From NCBI GenBank assembly GCA_050247515.1, contig JBFWUB010000001.1, positions 310,001 through 374,000 on the forward strand: a DNA stretch of 64,000 nucleotides, written 5' to 3'. Positions 1 through 7,486 of the stretch are shown piece by piece. The stretch's first letter is position 1, and each line of letters opens with the position of its first letter. A program made the translations under genes and the position numbers. The notes beneath the pieces were generated by a model. It saw only the letters and a list, made by a program, of their open reading frames with translations. It had not been told where the DNA came from and did no database searches. This stretch comes from RAM1 sp050247515 (lineage in GTDB: Bacteria > Pseudomonadota > Gammaproteobacteria > Burkholderiales > Burkholderiaceae_C).

Positions 1-1763
1 CGTCCATGCTGTTTGGCCGCGGCTCCACCGGTGGCGCCGTCAACCAGGTCAGCAAGCAGCCGCGCCTGATCAACGAGCATGAAGTGACCACCACACTGGG
101 CACGCACAAGTACGGCCGCATCACCGGTGACTTCAACCTGATCACCGGCGAAAACGCCGCGCTGCGCCTGAACGCCATGGCCACCAGGGCCGACAACAAC
201 GGCTCGGGCAGCAGCATCGACAAGAAGGGCATTGCCGCCGCCTACCGCTTTGGCATCGGCACGGCCAATGAGTTTTCGGCCAGCCTCTACCACCTGGACA
301 ACAACAACGGCATGAACTACGGCCTGCCGTGGATCAAGCCGCGCGCGACCGATACCACAGCCGCCAACACGCTGATCGGCAGCCTGTCACCCGACGCCTA
401 CTACGGCATGGCCAGCGACTACAACGCCGGCCAGGCCACCATCGCCAGCCTGGCCCACACGCACCGCTTCAGCCACGACAGCGAGCTCAAGACGCAGCTG
501 CGCACCGGTACCTTCAAGCGCGACCAGCGCGCGGGCACCGTGCGCTTTGCCGCAGCCGCACTGCAGCCCGGCGGCCAGGCCGTGGACCTGTCCAACTTCG
601 GCCCCAATACTGTCTTCACCCGCGGCACCCAGCTCAAGGTGCAGGACGTGAACACGCTACAGTGGCAAAGCGATTTCACGAACAAGTTTGAGGCGCTCGG
701 CTACAAACATGAGCTGGTGACCGGTGTGGACTTCTCACGCGAGGAAAAGACCGTTTATGGGGTCGTTGGCGCCAACCCGGCCAAACCCACGACCCTGGCA
801 GGCACGCCCGACGACGGCGCGTCCCTCAATGAAGGCACGCGCGTGCTGCGCCCGGCGAACAACTTCGAATCGCGTGCCTTTGGCGCCTACGTGCAGGACC
901 TGGTGCAGATCGCGCCCGCGTGGAAGCTGCTGGGCGGTCTGCGATATGACAGCATGCGCGGCAACTACGTCACCACCACGCCGGCCACAGGTGTGGTCAC
1001 GAACCGCTACGAGCAGAAGATTTCGGAGCTGAGCAAACGCTTTGGCGTGCTGTACCAGCCCAACGCGCTGCATTCGTACCACTTCTCGTACGGCACCTCG
1101 TTCAACACCTCGGGCGACACGTATTCGTACAACGCGCTGTCGGCCAACACCGACCCCGAACAGAGCCAGAACATTGAATTCGGCGCCAAGCTGGATTCCG
1201 CCGACAAACGCTTTTCCACCCGCCTGGCGATCTTTCACGCCACCAAGAAGAACGAGCGCAACACCGACCCCGACACCGCCGCCACGCGCCTGCTGCTGTC
1301 CGGCAAGCGCCACACGGCCGGCTTCGAGATCGACGTGTCCGGCCGCCTGACGCCGAAGTGGGAGGTCTATGGCTCCTACATGTGGATGCCGGTGGCCAAG
1401 GTGGACGTCGCCGCGTCCACCGTCACCACCGTGGGCAACCGCGCGGGCGACCGGCCCGGCCTGAGCCCCAAGCACAGCGGTACGGTGTGGACGACCTACC
1501 AGCTCACGCCCCAGTGGCGCGTGGGCGGGGGGCTGAACTTCCGCAGCGCGCAGGCACCGGCGGACGTGACAGCACCGGCGTGGGAGGCACCAGGGTTCAC
1601 CACGGCCGACCTGATGGCCGAATACACCATCAGCGACCGCTTCGTCGTCAAAGCCAACCTGACCAACATCACTGACAAGCTTTATGGCGAGTCGCTGTAC
1701 CGCGGGCACTATATTCCGGGTGCGGGCCGCCAGCTGCAGGTGGCGCTGACCGCGAAGTTCTAG
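1..1763 (+). CDS. TonB-dependent siderophore receptor, 5'-truncated by window edge
   Basis: Outer-membrane receptor for ferric siderophores, driven by TonB-ExbBD. The visible part starts inside the plug domain: the motif FGRGSTGGAVNQVSK near the left edge is typical of the plug of Fiu/PiuA/BfrA-type receptors. The rest is beta-barrel and ends in the aromatic residue F expected of an outer-membrane protein. The first ATG (position 6) lies inside the plug, so it is not the true start; signal peptide, TonB box and the first part of the plug lie outside the window. The next gene, piuC, starts 36 bases downstream, a pairing known for catecholate/xenosiderophore receptors. The substrate is inferred from this context only. 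Confidence 0.9.
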   Translation, partial: SMLFGRGSTGGAVNQVSKQPRLINEHEVTTTLGTHKYGRITGDFNLITGENAALRLNAMATRADNNGSGSSIDKKGIAAAYRFGIGTANEFSASLYHLDNNNGMNYGLPWIKPRATDTTAANTLIGSLSPDAYYGMASDYNAGQATIASLAHTHRFSHDSELKTQLRTGTFKRDQRAGTVRFAAAALQPGGQAVDLSNFGPNTVFTRGTQLKVQDVNTLQWQSDFTNKFEALGYKHELVTGVDFSREEKTVYGVVGANPAKPTTLAGTPDDGASLNEGTRVLRPANNFESRAFGAYVQDLVQIAPAWKLLGGLRYDSMRGNYVTTTPATGVVTNRYEQKISELSKRFGVLYQPNALHSYHFSYGTSFNTSGDTYSYNALSANTDPEQSQNIEFGAKLDSADKRFSTRLAIFHATKKNERNTDPDTAATRLLLSGKRHTAGFEIDVSGRLTPKWEVYGSYMWMPVAKVDVAASTVTTVGNRAGDRPGLSPKHSGTVWTTYQLTPQWRVGGGLNFRSAQAPADVTAPAWEAPGFTTADLMAEYTISDRFVVKANLTNITDKLYGESLYRGHYIPGAGRQLQVALTAKF

Positions 1764-1799
1764 CCTGCCGCCTGCCAACCCCAGAGCAAAGCCACCGCC

Positions 1800-2480
1800 A
1801 TGCTCCTTGCCATTCCCGACATCCTGAGCGCCGCCGAGGTCCAGCAGGCCCGTGCCCTGCTGGACGCCGCCCCCTGGGGCGATGGCCGCGCCAGCGCAGG
1901 TGACCAGGCTGCGCGCGTCAAGCACAACGAGCAGTTGCCGCACGACTGCGACGCCGCGCGCGCCGTGCGCGACACGGTGCTGCGCGGGCTGGACCGCCAG
2001 CCGCTGTTCCTGAGCGCGGCGCTGCCGCGCAAGGTGTTCACGCCGCGATTCAACCGCTACAGCGGCGCGGCCAACCACTATGGCGACCATGTGGACAACG
2101 CCATCCGCTTCACCGAGAGCGGACAGCGCGTGCGCACCGACATCTCGTGCACGGTGTTCCTGTCGGACCCGCACGAATACGACGGCGGCGAACTCGTCAT
2201 CCGCGATACCTTTGGCACGCAGCAGGTCAAGCTGCCGGCCGGCCACGCCGTGCTCTACCCGGGCACCAGCGTGCACCAGGTGCTGCCCGTCACGCGCGGT
2301 GCGCGCGTGGCCTGCTTTTTCTGGATCGAAAGCATGGTGCGCAGCGATGAGCAGCGCCGCCTGCTGTACGACATGGACATGGCCCTGATGCAGCTGCGCC
2401 AGCAGCATGGCGACAGCGCGGCCACCACTACGCTGACCGGCGCGTACCACAACCTGCTGCGCCAGTGGGCGGACACATGA
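1800..2480 (+). CDS. piuC: Fe(II)/2-oxoglutarate-dependent PKHD-type hydroxylase PiuC/YbiX
   Basis: A 226-residue protein of the YbiX/PiuC family of Fe(II)- and 2-oxoglutarate-dependent dioxygenases. The iron ligands of the jelly-roll fold are visible as HVD (H97, D99) and the His of SVHQVLPV (about H159), followed by the 2-oxoglutarate-binding Arg in TRGARVA. Length is normal for the family. It directly follows a siderophore receptor, the usual genomic setting, and its stop overlaps the next start (ATGA). The physiological substrate of the family is unclear; a role in iron-limited siderophore handling is inferred from context. Confidence 0.92.
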   Translation: MLLAIPDILSAAEVQQARALLDAAPWGDGRASAGDQAARVKHNEQLPHDCDAARAVRDTVLRGLDRQPLFLSAALPRKVFTPRFNRYSGAANHYGDHVDNAIRFTESGQRVRTDISCTVFLSDPHEYDGGELVIRDTFGTQQVKLPAGHAVLYPGTSVHQVLPVTRGARVACFFWIESMVRSDEQRRLLYDMDMALMQLRQQHGDSAATTTLTGAYHNLLRQWADT

Positions 2481-3568
2481 CGCCAGCGGTCGAGGCCCTG
2501 CCTGCGGGCCTGGCCACGCTGGCCGACCACGAAGCGCATGCGCGCCAGCGGCTGGACAACAACGCCTGGGCCTACTTCAGCGGCGCGGCGGCTGCCGAAA
2601 TCACGCTGCGGGCCAACCGCTGCGCCTGGGACCGCCTGAGCCTGCTGCCGCGCGTGCTGCAGCCGCTGGCCGGCTTCAATACCCGGGTGGAACTGCTGGG
2701 TCGCACGCTGGCGCACCCGCTGCTGGTGGCGCCCATGGCCTGGCAGCGCATGGCGCATGCCGACGGTGAAATTGCCATGGCGCACGCCGCCGCCGCGCAG
2801 GCCGCTGGCCTGGTGCTCAGCACCCAGGCCAGCCAGCCACTGGAAGCCGTCGCGCAGGCCTTTGCCGCCTACCCGGAAGCCGGGCCACTGTGGTTCCAGC
2901 TGTACCTGCAGGCCGACCGCGGCTTCACACAACAGCTGGTTCAACGGGCGGAGGCGGCGGGCTGCCAGGCGCTGGTGCTGACCGTGGACGCCCCCGTGCA
3001 GGGCGTACGCGACCGCGAACGGCGCGCGGGCTTTCGCCTGCCGCCGGGCATCAGCGCCGTCAACCTGGAAGGCGCACCGCCCGCCGCGTCGCTGCTGGAC
3101 ACCGCCCCCACCTGGGCCGATGTGCAATGGCTGCTGGGCATCACCCGGCTGCCGGTGCTGCTCAAGGGCGTGATGCACCCCGACGACGCCCGGCAGGCCG
3201 CCGCCCTGGGCGTGGCCGGACTGATCGTGTCCAACCATGGCGGACGCACGCTGGACACCACCGTCAGCACCGCCTGGGCCCTGCCCCGCATCGCCGACAC
3301 GGTGGGCAGCACGCTGCCCCTGCTGGTGGACGGCGGCATTCGCCGCGGCACTGACGTCGTCAAGGCGCTGGCGCTGGGCGCGCGCGCCGTGCTGGTGGGC
3401 CGACCCTGTATCTGGGGCCTGGCCAATGCGGGCGCTGTGGGCGCAGCGCATGTGCTGCGGCTGCTGCGCGATGAATACGAAATGGCCCAGGCCCTGTGCG
3501 GCTGTGTTGCACCCGCTGACATTACTGCAGCCATAGTTATTGCAAATGCGACGGATTCGCATTTATAA
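2477..3568 (+). CDS. FMN-dependent alpha-hydroxy-acid oxidase/dehydrogenase
   Basis: TIM-barrel flavoprotein of the lactate oxidase / glycolate oxidase / LldD family, which oxidises L-2-hydroxyacids to 2-oxoacids. Family signatures are present: AYFSGAAA near the N-terminus with the active-site Tyr, the LLKGVM Lys, SNHGGR with catalytic His and Arg, and VDGGIRRGTDVVKALALGA for FMN-phosphate binding. I place the start at 2477 because it gives a 4-base ATGA overlap with piuC; an in-frame ATG at 2465 is less likely. Protein is 363 residues. Being translationally coupled to piuC inside an iron locus is unusual for a metabolic oxidase. The exact substrate cannot be told from sequence. Confidence 0.88.
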   Translation: MTPAVEALPAGLATLADHEAHARQRLDNNAWAYFSGAAAAEITLRANRCAWDRLSLLPRVLQPLAGFNTRVELLGRTLAHPLLVAPMAWQRMAHADGEIAMAHAAAAQAAGLVLSTQASQPLEAVAQAFAAYPEAGPLWFQLYLQADRGFTQQLVQRAEAAGCQALVLTVDAPVQGVRDRERRAGFRLPPGISAVNLEGAPPAASLLDTAPTWADVQWLLGITRLPVLLKGVMHPDDARQAAALGVAGLIVSNHGGRTLDTTVSTAWALPRIADTVGSTLPLLVDGGIRRGTDVVKALALGARAVLVGRPCIWGLANAGAVGAAHVLRLLRDEYEMAQALCGCVAPADITAAIVIANATDSHL

Positions 3569-3569
3569 T
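3540..3569 (+). promoter_or_regulatory. Promoter with overlapping Fur-box-like dyad, upstream of bfd
   Basis: A perfect inverted repeat AAATGCG-N7-CGCATTT (3544-3564) abuts a consensus -10 TATAAT (3564-3569). TTGCAA at 3540-3545 is a possible -35 with an 18-base spacer. The layout, an AT-rich 7-bp-arm dyad covering the spacer, fits Fur repression, and the genes downstream are bfd and tonB-exbBD. It lies inside the last codons of the hydroxyacid oxidase gene. Fur binding is inferred. Confidence 0.65.
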
Positions 3570-3612
3570 CGCTGCATCATCAACAGCAAGCCAAACCAGC
3601 CTGCCGCCCGCC

Positions 3613-3858
3613 ATGATTGTCTGCGTCTGCCACCGAGTTTCCGATCGCGACATCGCCCGCCACGTGCGTGCGGGCATGGGTTTTGACGACATCCAGTTCG
3701 AGCTCGGCGTGGCCACCCAGTGTGGCCGCTGCGAGGGCTGCGCGCGCGATGTGGTTGCCCAGTGCAGCGCGACCCAGCCGGTCGCGGCCATCCAGCTCGC
3801 CAGCGCCATTACGGAAAGCAGGGCATGGAACTCCTCACAAGCCTCGGCGGCAGCCTGA
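3613..3858 (+). CDS. bfd: Bacterioferritin-associated ferredoxin ([2Fe-2S])
   Basis: An 81-residue Bfd-type [2Fe-2S] protein, which delivers electrons to bacterioferritin to release stored iron. The cluster ligands are visible as CVC (C4, C6) and CGRC (C37, C40), matching the spacing in E. coli Bfd, with a further Cys at 43. The C-terminal tail after about residue 60 is poorly conserved. It has its own Fur-box-like promoter immediately upstream, as expected for a gene induced by iron starvation, and sits just ahead of tonB-exbBD. Confidence 0.92.
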   Translation: MIVCVCHRVSDRDIARHVRAGMGFDDIQFELGVATQCGRCEGCARDVVAQCSATQPVAAIQLASAITESRAWNSSQASAAA

Positions 3859-3899
3859 TCCTGGTCGTCGGCTCAGCCTGGTGGATTTTTCGCAAGTAG
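3825..3899 (+). CDS. Possible tiny single-span membrane peptide (24 aa)
   Basis: An ORF of 24 codons starting inside the end of bfd in another frame. The predicted peptide starts MELLTSLGG, has a hydrophobic stretch through LILVVGSAWWIF, and ends in RK, so it would be a membrane-spanning micropeptide with a positive C-terminus. No clear ribosome site is visible and I do not recognise a family. It could be a chance ORF. Confidence 0.25.
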   Translation: MELLTSLGGSLILVVGSAWWIFRK

Positions 3900-3963
3900 G
3901 CGCCTGGGCGGGCGCCATGACAGCCCCGGGGCCTGACCGGCGCGGCGGCAGCCCCTCTAAACT

Positions 3964-4650
3964 ATGACCACGCTTGACAGTCCCCTCCCCCCGCGCCCAG
4001 TGAACCGCAACGCCCTGATCGCCGCCAGCGTGGTGCTGTTCCACGTGGCCGCACTGTGGGCGCTGCAAACCGGACTGCTGCGCCGCGCGGTGGAAATCAT
4101 CGTACCGGCGCAAGTCATCGCGGAGTTCATCGAGCCACCCCAACCCAAGGTCGAGCCCCCACCGCCCGTACCCAAGCCGCCGGTACCCGTCAAACAACCC
4201 GTCCCCAAAAAAGCCGAGGTCCTGCCCCCGCCCCCCATGCCGGTCGCCATCGCCGACCCGACGCCCGCACCCAACGCCCCCACCGGCGTGAGCGCGCCAC
4301 AGCCGCCGGCCCCGCCCATTGCCACCCCGGTGGCTACTGCCCCCGTGGCACCGCCGCCCCCGCCCAAGGTCGAGCTCCCCTCCAGCGACGCCGACTACCT
4401 GCAAAACCCCAAGCCCGCCTACCCCGCCATCAGCAAACGCCTGGGCGAACAAGGCAAGGTCATCGTGCGCGTGCTGATCGGCGTGGACGGCACGGCGCAG
4501 CGCGCCGAGATCCGCCAGTCCAGCGGCTACGACCGGCTGGACCAGGCCGCGCTTGCCACCGTGCAGCGCTGGCGCTATGTGCCCGGCAAACGCGGCGGCG
4601 TGGCCGAGGCCATGTGGTTCAACGTACCCATCAATTTTGTTCTGGAGTAA
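3964..4650 (+). CDS. tonB: Energy transducer TonB
   Basis: A 228-residue TonB protein that couples the inner-membrane proton motive force to outer-membrane receptors. It has a short cytoplasmic N-terminus, one transmembrane anchor at about 17-37, a long Pro/Lys-rich periplasmic linker (about 45-130) and a C-terminal TonB domain with YPAISKRLGEQGKV, VDGTAQRAEIRQSSG and the AALATVQRWRYVPG helix. exbB and exbD follow directly. No good ribosome site precedes the ATG, but a 16-codon ORF (3917-3967) ends across this start with an ATGA overlap, so translational coupling is possible. Confidence 0.95.
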   Translation: MTTLDSPLPPRPVNRNALIAASVVLFHVAALWALQTGLLRRAVEIIVPAQVIAEFIEPPQPKVEPPPPVPKPPVPVKQPVPKKAEVLPPPPMPVAIADPTPAPNAPTGVSAPQPPAPPIATPVATAPVAPPPPPKVELPSSDADYLQNPKPAYPAISKRLGEQGKVIVRVLIGVDGTAQRAEIRQSSGYDRLDQAALATVQRWRYVPGKRGGVAEAMWFNVPINFVLE

Positions 4651-4658
4651 ATCAAGTC

Positions 4659-5384
4659 ATGGAATCGCAATTCGGCCTTCTCAACGTCTGGGCCCAGGGC
4701 GACCTGGTCACCAAGGGCGTGTTCATCCTGCTGCTGGGCATGTCGCTGGCCTCATGGATCGTGATCCTCACCAAGGCGCTGGACCTGCGCAAATTCAGCG
4801 CCCAGTCCAGGGCCACCGAAAGCTTCTGGCACTCCGCCGACATTGCCGAGGGCATGCACAAACTGGGCACGGACCCGGCCAACCCGTTTCACCTGCTGGC
4901 CGTGCAAGGCCGCGACGCCGCGGCCCACATCCTGCACAAGGACGGCAGCGCCAAACCGCAGCTGCACGACAGCCTGGACGCGAGCGACTGGATCACCCGC
5001 AGCCTGAGAAACAGCATTGACGAATCCACGGCCAAGCTGCAGTCCGGCCTGGCCGTGCTGGCCTCGGTAGGCTCCACCGCCCCGTTCGTGGGCCTGTTCG
5101 GCACCGTCTGGGGCATCTACCACGCGCTGATGGCCATCGGCGTCGCAGGCCAGGCCACCATTGACAAGGTGGCAGGCCCCATTGGCGAGGCGCTGATCAT
5201 GACGGCGCTGGGCCTGGCGGTGGCGATCCCTGCCGTGCTGGGCTACAACGCGCTGGTGCGCGGCAACAAGAGCGTGCTGGCCAAACTCAACCGCTTTGCC
5301 CATGACCTGCATGCGTACTTTGTGACCGGCGCGCGTGTGTCGGCCAACGGCCCCGGGCGCGTCGTCCCCATGAAGAAGGCGTAA
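4659..5384 (+). CDS. exbB: ExbB: MotA/TolQ/ExbB proton channel
   Basis: A 241-residue inner-membrane subunit of the TonB-ExbB-ExbD motor. There is a first transmembrane helix at about 18-38 and a conserved pair of helices in the C-terminal half, with the family signature around GSTAPFVGLFGTVWGI and EALIMTALGLAVAIPA. The start at 4659 lies 8 bases after the tonB stop, and the N-terminus MESQFGLLNVW is typical of ExbB. An overlapping longer ORF in this frame starts far upstream inside tonB and is not the real start. Confidence 0.94.
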   Translation: MESQFGLLNVWAQGDLVTKGVFILLLGMSLASWIVILTKALDLRKFSAQSRATESFWHSADIAEGMHKLGTDPANPFHLLAVQGRDAAAHILHKDGSAKPQLHDSLDASDWITRSLRNSIDESTAKLQSGLAVLASVGSTAPFVGLFGTVWGIYHALMAIGVAGQATIDKVAGPIGEALIMTALGLAVAIPAVLGYNALVRGNKSVLAKLNRFAHDLHAYFVTGARVSANGPGRVVPMKKA

Positions 5385-5389
5385 GCACC

Positions 5390-5806
<417 letters not shown>

Positions 5807-5848
5807 CTGCCGGGCACAAATGAGCACCCAATCTTGTTGAGAATGACT

Positions 5849-5880
5849 TGCATTTATATTTGCGAATCATTATCATTTGC
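5849..5880 (+). promoter_or_regulatory. Fur-box-like site and promoter upstream of hemP
   Basis: The stretch GCGAATCATTATCATTTGC (5862-5880) resembles the 19-bp Fur consensus built from GATAAT repeats. Within it TATCAT (5871-5876) may be a -10, with TTGCAT (5849-5854) as -35 at a 16-base spacing. The AT-rich block is conspicuous in this GC-rich sequence and precedes a hemin-uptake gene, the usual target of Fur. Confidence 0.65.
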
Positions 5881-5900
5881 ATCAGGAGTTCAACAGCACC

Positions 5901-6110
5901 ATGGTCCACCACCTCACATCCAGCGCACCCGCTGAACTGCCACGTGGCAACGCGGCCAGCAGCGCCACCGATCAGGCGTTTGAAGGGCCCTGCCGGCAAC
6001 TGCCCAGCACCGCCCTGCTGCAAGGCGGCAAGGCGGTCGAGATCAACCACAACGGCGCGATTTACCGCCTGCAGTCCACCAAGCTGGGCAAGCTGATCCT
6101 GACCAAATAA
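5901..6110 (+). CDS. hemP: Hemin uptake protein HemP
   Basis: A 69-residue member of the HemP/HmuP family of small proteins associated with heme and iron uptake. The conserved C-terminal core is visible: STALLQGGKAVEINHNG, then YRLQSTKLGKLILTK. I start at the ATG at 5901 because CAGGAG lies 11 bases upstream; a TTG at 5877 would place that Shine-Dalgarno sequence inside the gene. In related bacteria the protein is needed for expression of heme-uptake genes, but the mechanism is not evident here. Confidence 0.88.
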   Translation: MVHHLTSSAPAELPRGNAASSATDQAFEGPCRQLPSTALLQGGKAVEINHNGAIYRLQSTKLGKLILTK

Positions 6111-6219
6111 GTTTCATCGTGGGGCGACCCGAGGCTTCCAGTCTCCAAGGTCGTTTTTTGCCAGCCAACGGGCTTGCGCCCAGGTAGCCAGGCTTTTTTT
6201 CCCACGATGGCTCTGCTGT

Positions 6220-6627
6220 CTAAAGGCCGATGGCCGCGATGCCCGCGCGCGCAATCTGGGCGTCTTCGGTGGACTTCACGCCGCTGACGCCCACGGCGCC
6301 CAGCACCTGACCGTCCTTGACGATGGGCACACCGCCTTCGAGCAGGCCCTTGAGGTCCGGCGCGCTCAGGAACGAAACCCGCCCGCCGTTGATCATGTCT
6401 TCATAGATCTTGCTTTCGCGCCGGCCCACGGCGGCCGTATGGGCCTTCGCCGGTGCAATATGGGCCGAGATGGGCGCCGCGCCGTCCAGGCGCTGCAGCC
6501 ACAGCAGGTGGCCGCCGTCGTCCACGATGGCGATGGTGACGGCCCAGTTGTTCTTGACGGCTTCGGCCTCAGCGGCGGCGCCGATGGCTTTGACGTCGGA
6601 TGCTTCAAGGATGGATTTGGTTTTCAT
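6220..6627 (-). CDS. HbpS/GlcG-family protein (DUF336), possibly heme-binding
   Basis: A 135-residue GlcG/HbpS-type domain protein. Family features include the N-terminal amphipathic helix with AEAEAVKNNW, the strand VTIAIVDDGGHLL, the A-K-A-(H)TAA segment, and the C-terminal GGVPIVKDGQVLGAVGVSG. HbpS homologues bind heme, and proximity to hemP supports an iron/heme link. GlcG relatives in glycolate operons have no settled function. The start at 6627 gives the usual length; an ATG 4 codons upstream is possible, while a longer extension to 7524 runs antisense through the next gene and is rejected. Confidence 0.82.
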   Translation of the reverse strand: MKTKSILEASDVKAIGAAAEAEAVKNNWAVTIAIVDDGGHLLWLQRLDGAAPISAHIAPAKAHTAAVGRRESKIYEDMINGGRVSFLSAPDLKGLLEGGVPIVKDGQVLGAVGVSGVKSTEDAQIARAGIAAIGL

Positions 6628-6729
6628 GGACTCAAGCATAACGGCTGTACGGCTATTGCCCAGCGAGGCCTTGAATCCACCTAGAATGCGCCCATCTGCG
6701 CTCCGCAGGAAACGAAAGGAGTCATCCAC

Positions 6730-7416
6730 ATGAACGACCAGACCATTGACTACGGCTATGCCGTATCCACCACCGAGCAGCGCAACAAGGTGCTGCGCAA
6801 TACCTACTGGCTGCTGGCCCTGAGCCTGCTGCCGACCGTGCTGGGCGCCTGGATCGGCGTGGCCACCGGCATCACCCGCGGCCTGACGGGCGGCGTGGGC
6901 CTGATCGTGTTCCTGGCCGGCGCCTTCGGCTTCATGTTCGCGATCGAGAAGACCAAGAACTCCGCCGCCGGCGTGCCGGTGCTGCTGGCATTCACGTTCT
7001 TCATGGGGCTGATGCTGTCGCGCATGATTGCGATGGTGCTGGGCTTCAAGAACGGCTCCGAGCTCATCATGACGGCGTTTGCCGGCACCGCGGGCGTGTT
7101 TTTCGTGATGGCCAGCCTGGCCAGCGTGATCAAGCGCGACCTGTCGGGCATGGGCAAGTGGCTGTTCGTGGGCGCCCTGGCGATCATGATCGGCGGCATC
7201 ATCAACGTGTTCGTCGGCTCCACCGTGGGCATGATGGTCATCAGCGTGATGGCCATCGGCATCTTCAGCGCTTTCATGCTGTATGACCTCAAGCGCATCA
7301 TCGACGGCGGCGAGACCAACTACATCAGCGCCACGCTGGCGCTTTACCTGAGCATCTTCAACGTGTTCCAGAGCCTGCTGGCGCTGCTGGGCCTGACGGG
7401 CGGCAGCAGCGACTAA
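6730..7416 (+). CDS. Bax inhibitor-1/YccA-family integral membrane protein
   Basis: A 228-residue BI-1/YbhL/YccA-type protein with about seven transmembrane helices. The N-terminal stretch RNKVLRNTYWLLALSLLPT and the C-terminal LYLSIFNVFQSLLALLG are typical of the family. Bacterial members have been linked to control of FtsH proteolysis and to Ca2+ leak. A GAAAGGAG ribosome site precedes the ATG. It is monocistronic, ending at a strong bidirectional terminator. Confidence 0.93.
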   Translation: MNDQTIDYGYAVSTTEQRNKVLRNTYWLLALSLLPTVLGAWIGVATGITRGLTGGVGLIVFLAGAFGFMFAIEKTKNSAAGVPVLLAFTFFMGLMLSRMIAMVLGFKNGSELIMTAFAGTAGVFFVMASLASVIKRDLSGMGKWLFVGALAIMIGGIINVFVGSTVGMMVISVMAIGIFSAFMLYDLKRIIDGGETNYISATLALYLSIFNVFQSLLALLGLTGGSSD

Positions 7417-7450
7417 GACGCTTTGAGGGCGGCTTCGCCCAAGGCGATAG

Positions 7451-7480
7451 CAAGGGGGCCGTTGGCCCCCTTGTCCTTTT
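7451..7480. terminator. Bidirectional rho-independent terminator
   Basis: A perfect stem AAGGGGGCC-GTT-GGCCCCCTT (7452-7472, extendable by one C-G pair) followed by a T-rich tail on the plus strand. It lies between the convergent ends of the BI-1 gene and rlmD. Confidence 0.8.
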
Positions 7481-7486
7481 GGGTAT

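Noticed and set aside
735..2450. 571-codon open frame on the minus strand across the receptor and piuC
   Set aside because: Antisense shadow of high-GC coding sequence; the residue composition (His/Arg/Gly/Val-rich) shows no domain and the plus strand has clear homologues.
6120..6200. Terminator-like hairpin between hemP and the HbpS-like gene
   Set aside because: Only a 4-bp GGGC/GCCC stem is good; the T7 tract at 6194-6200 is not adjacent to a strong stem on the plus strand.
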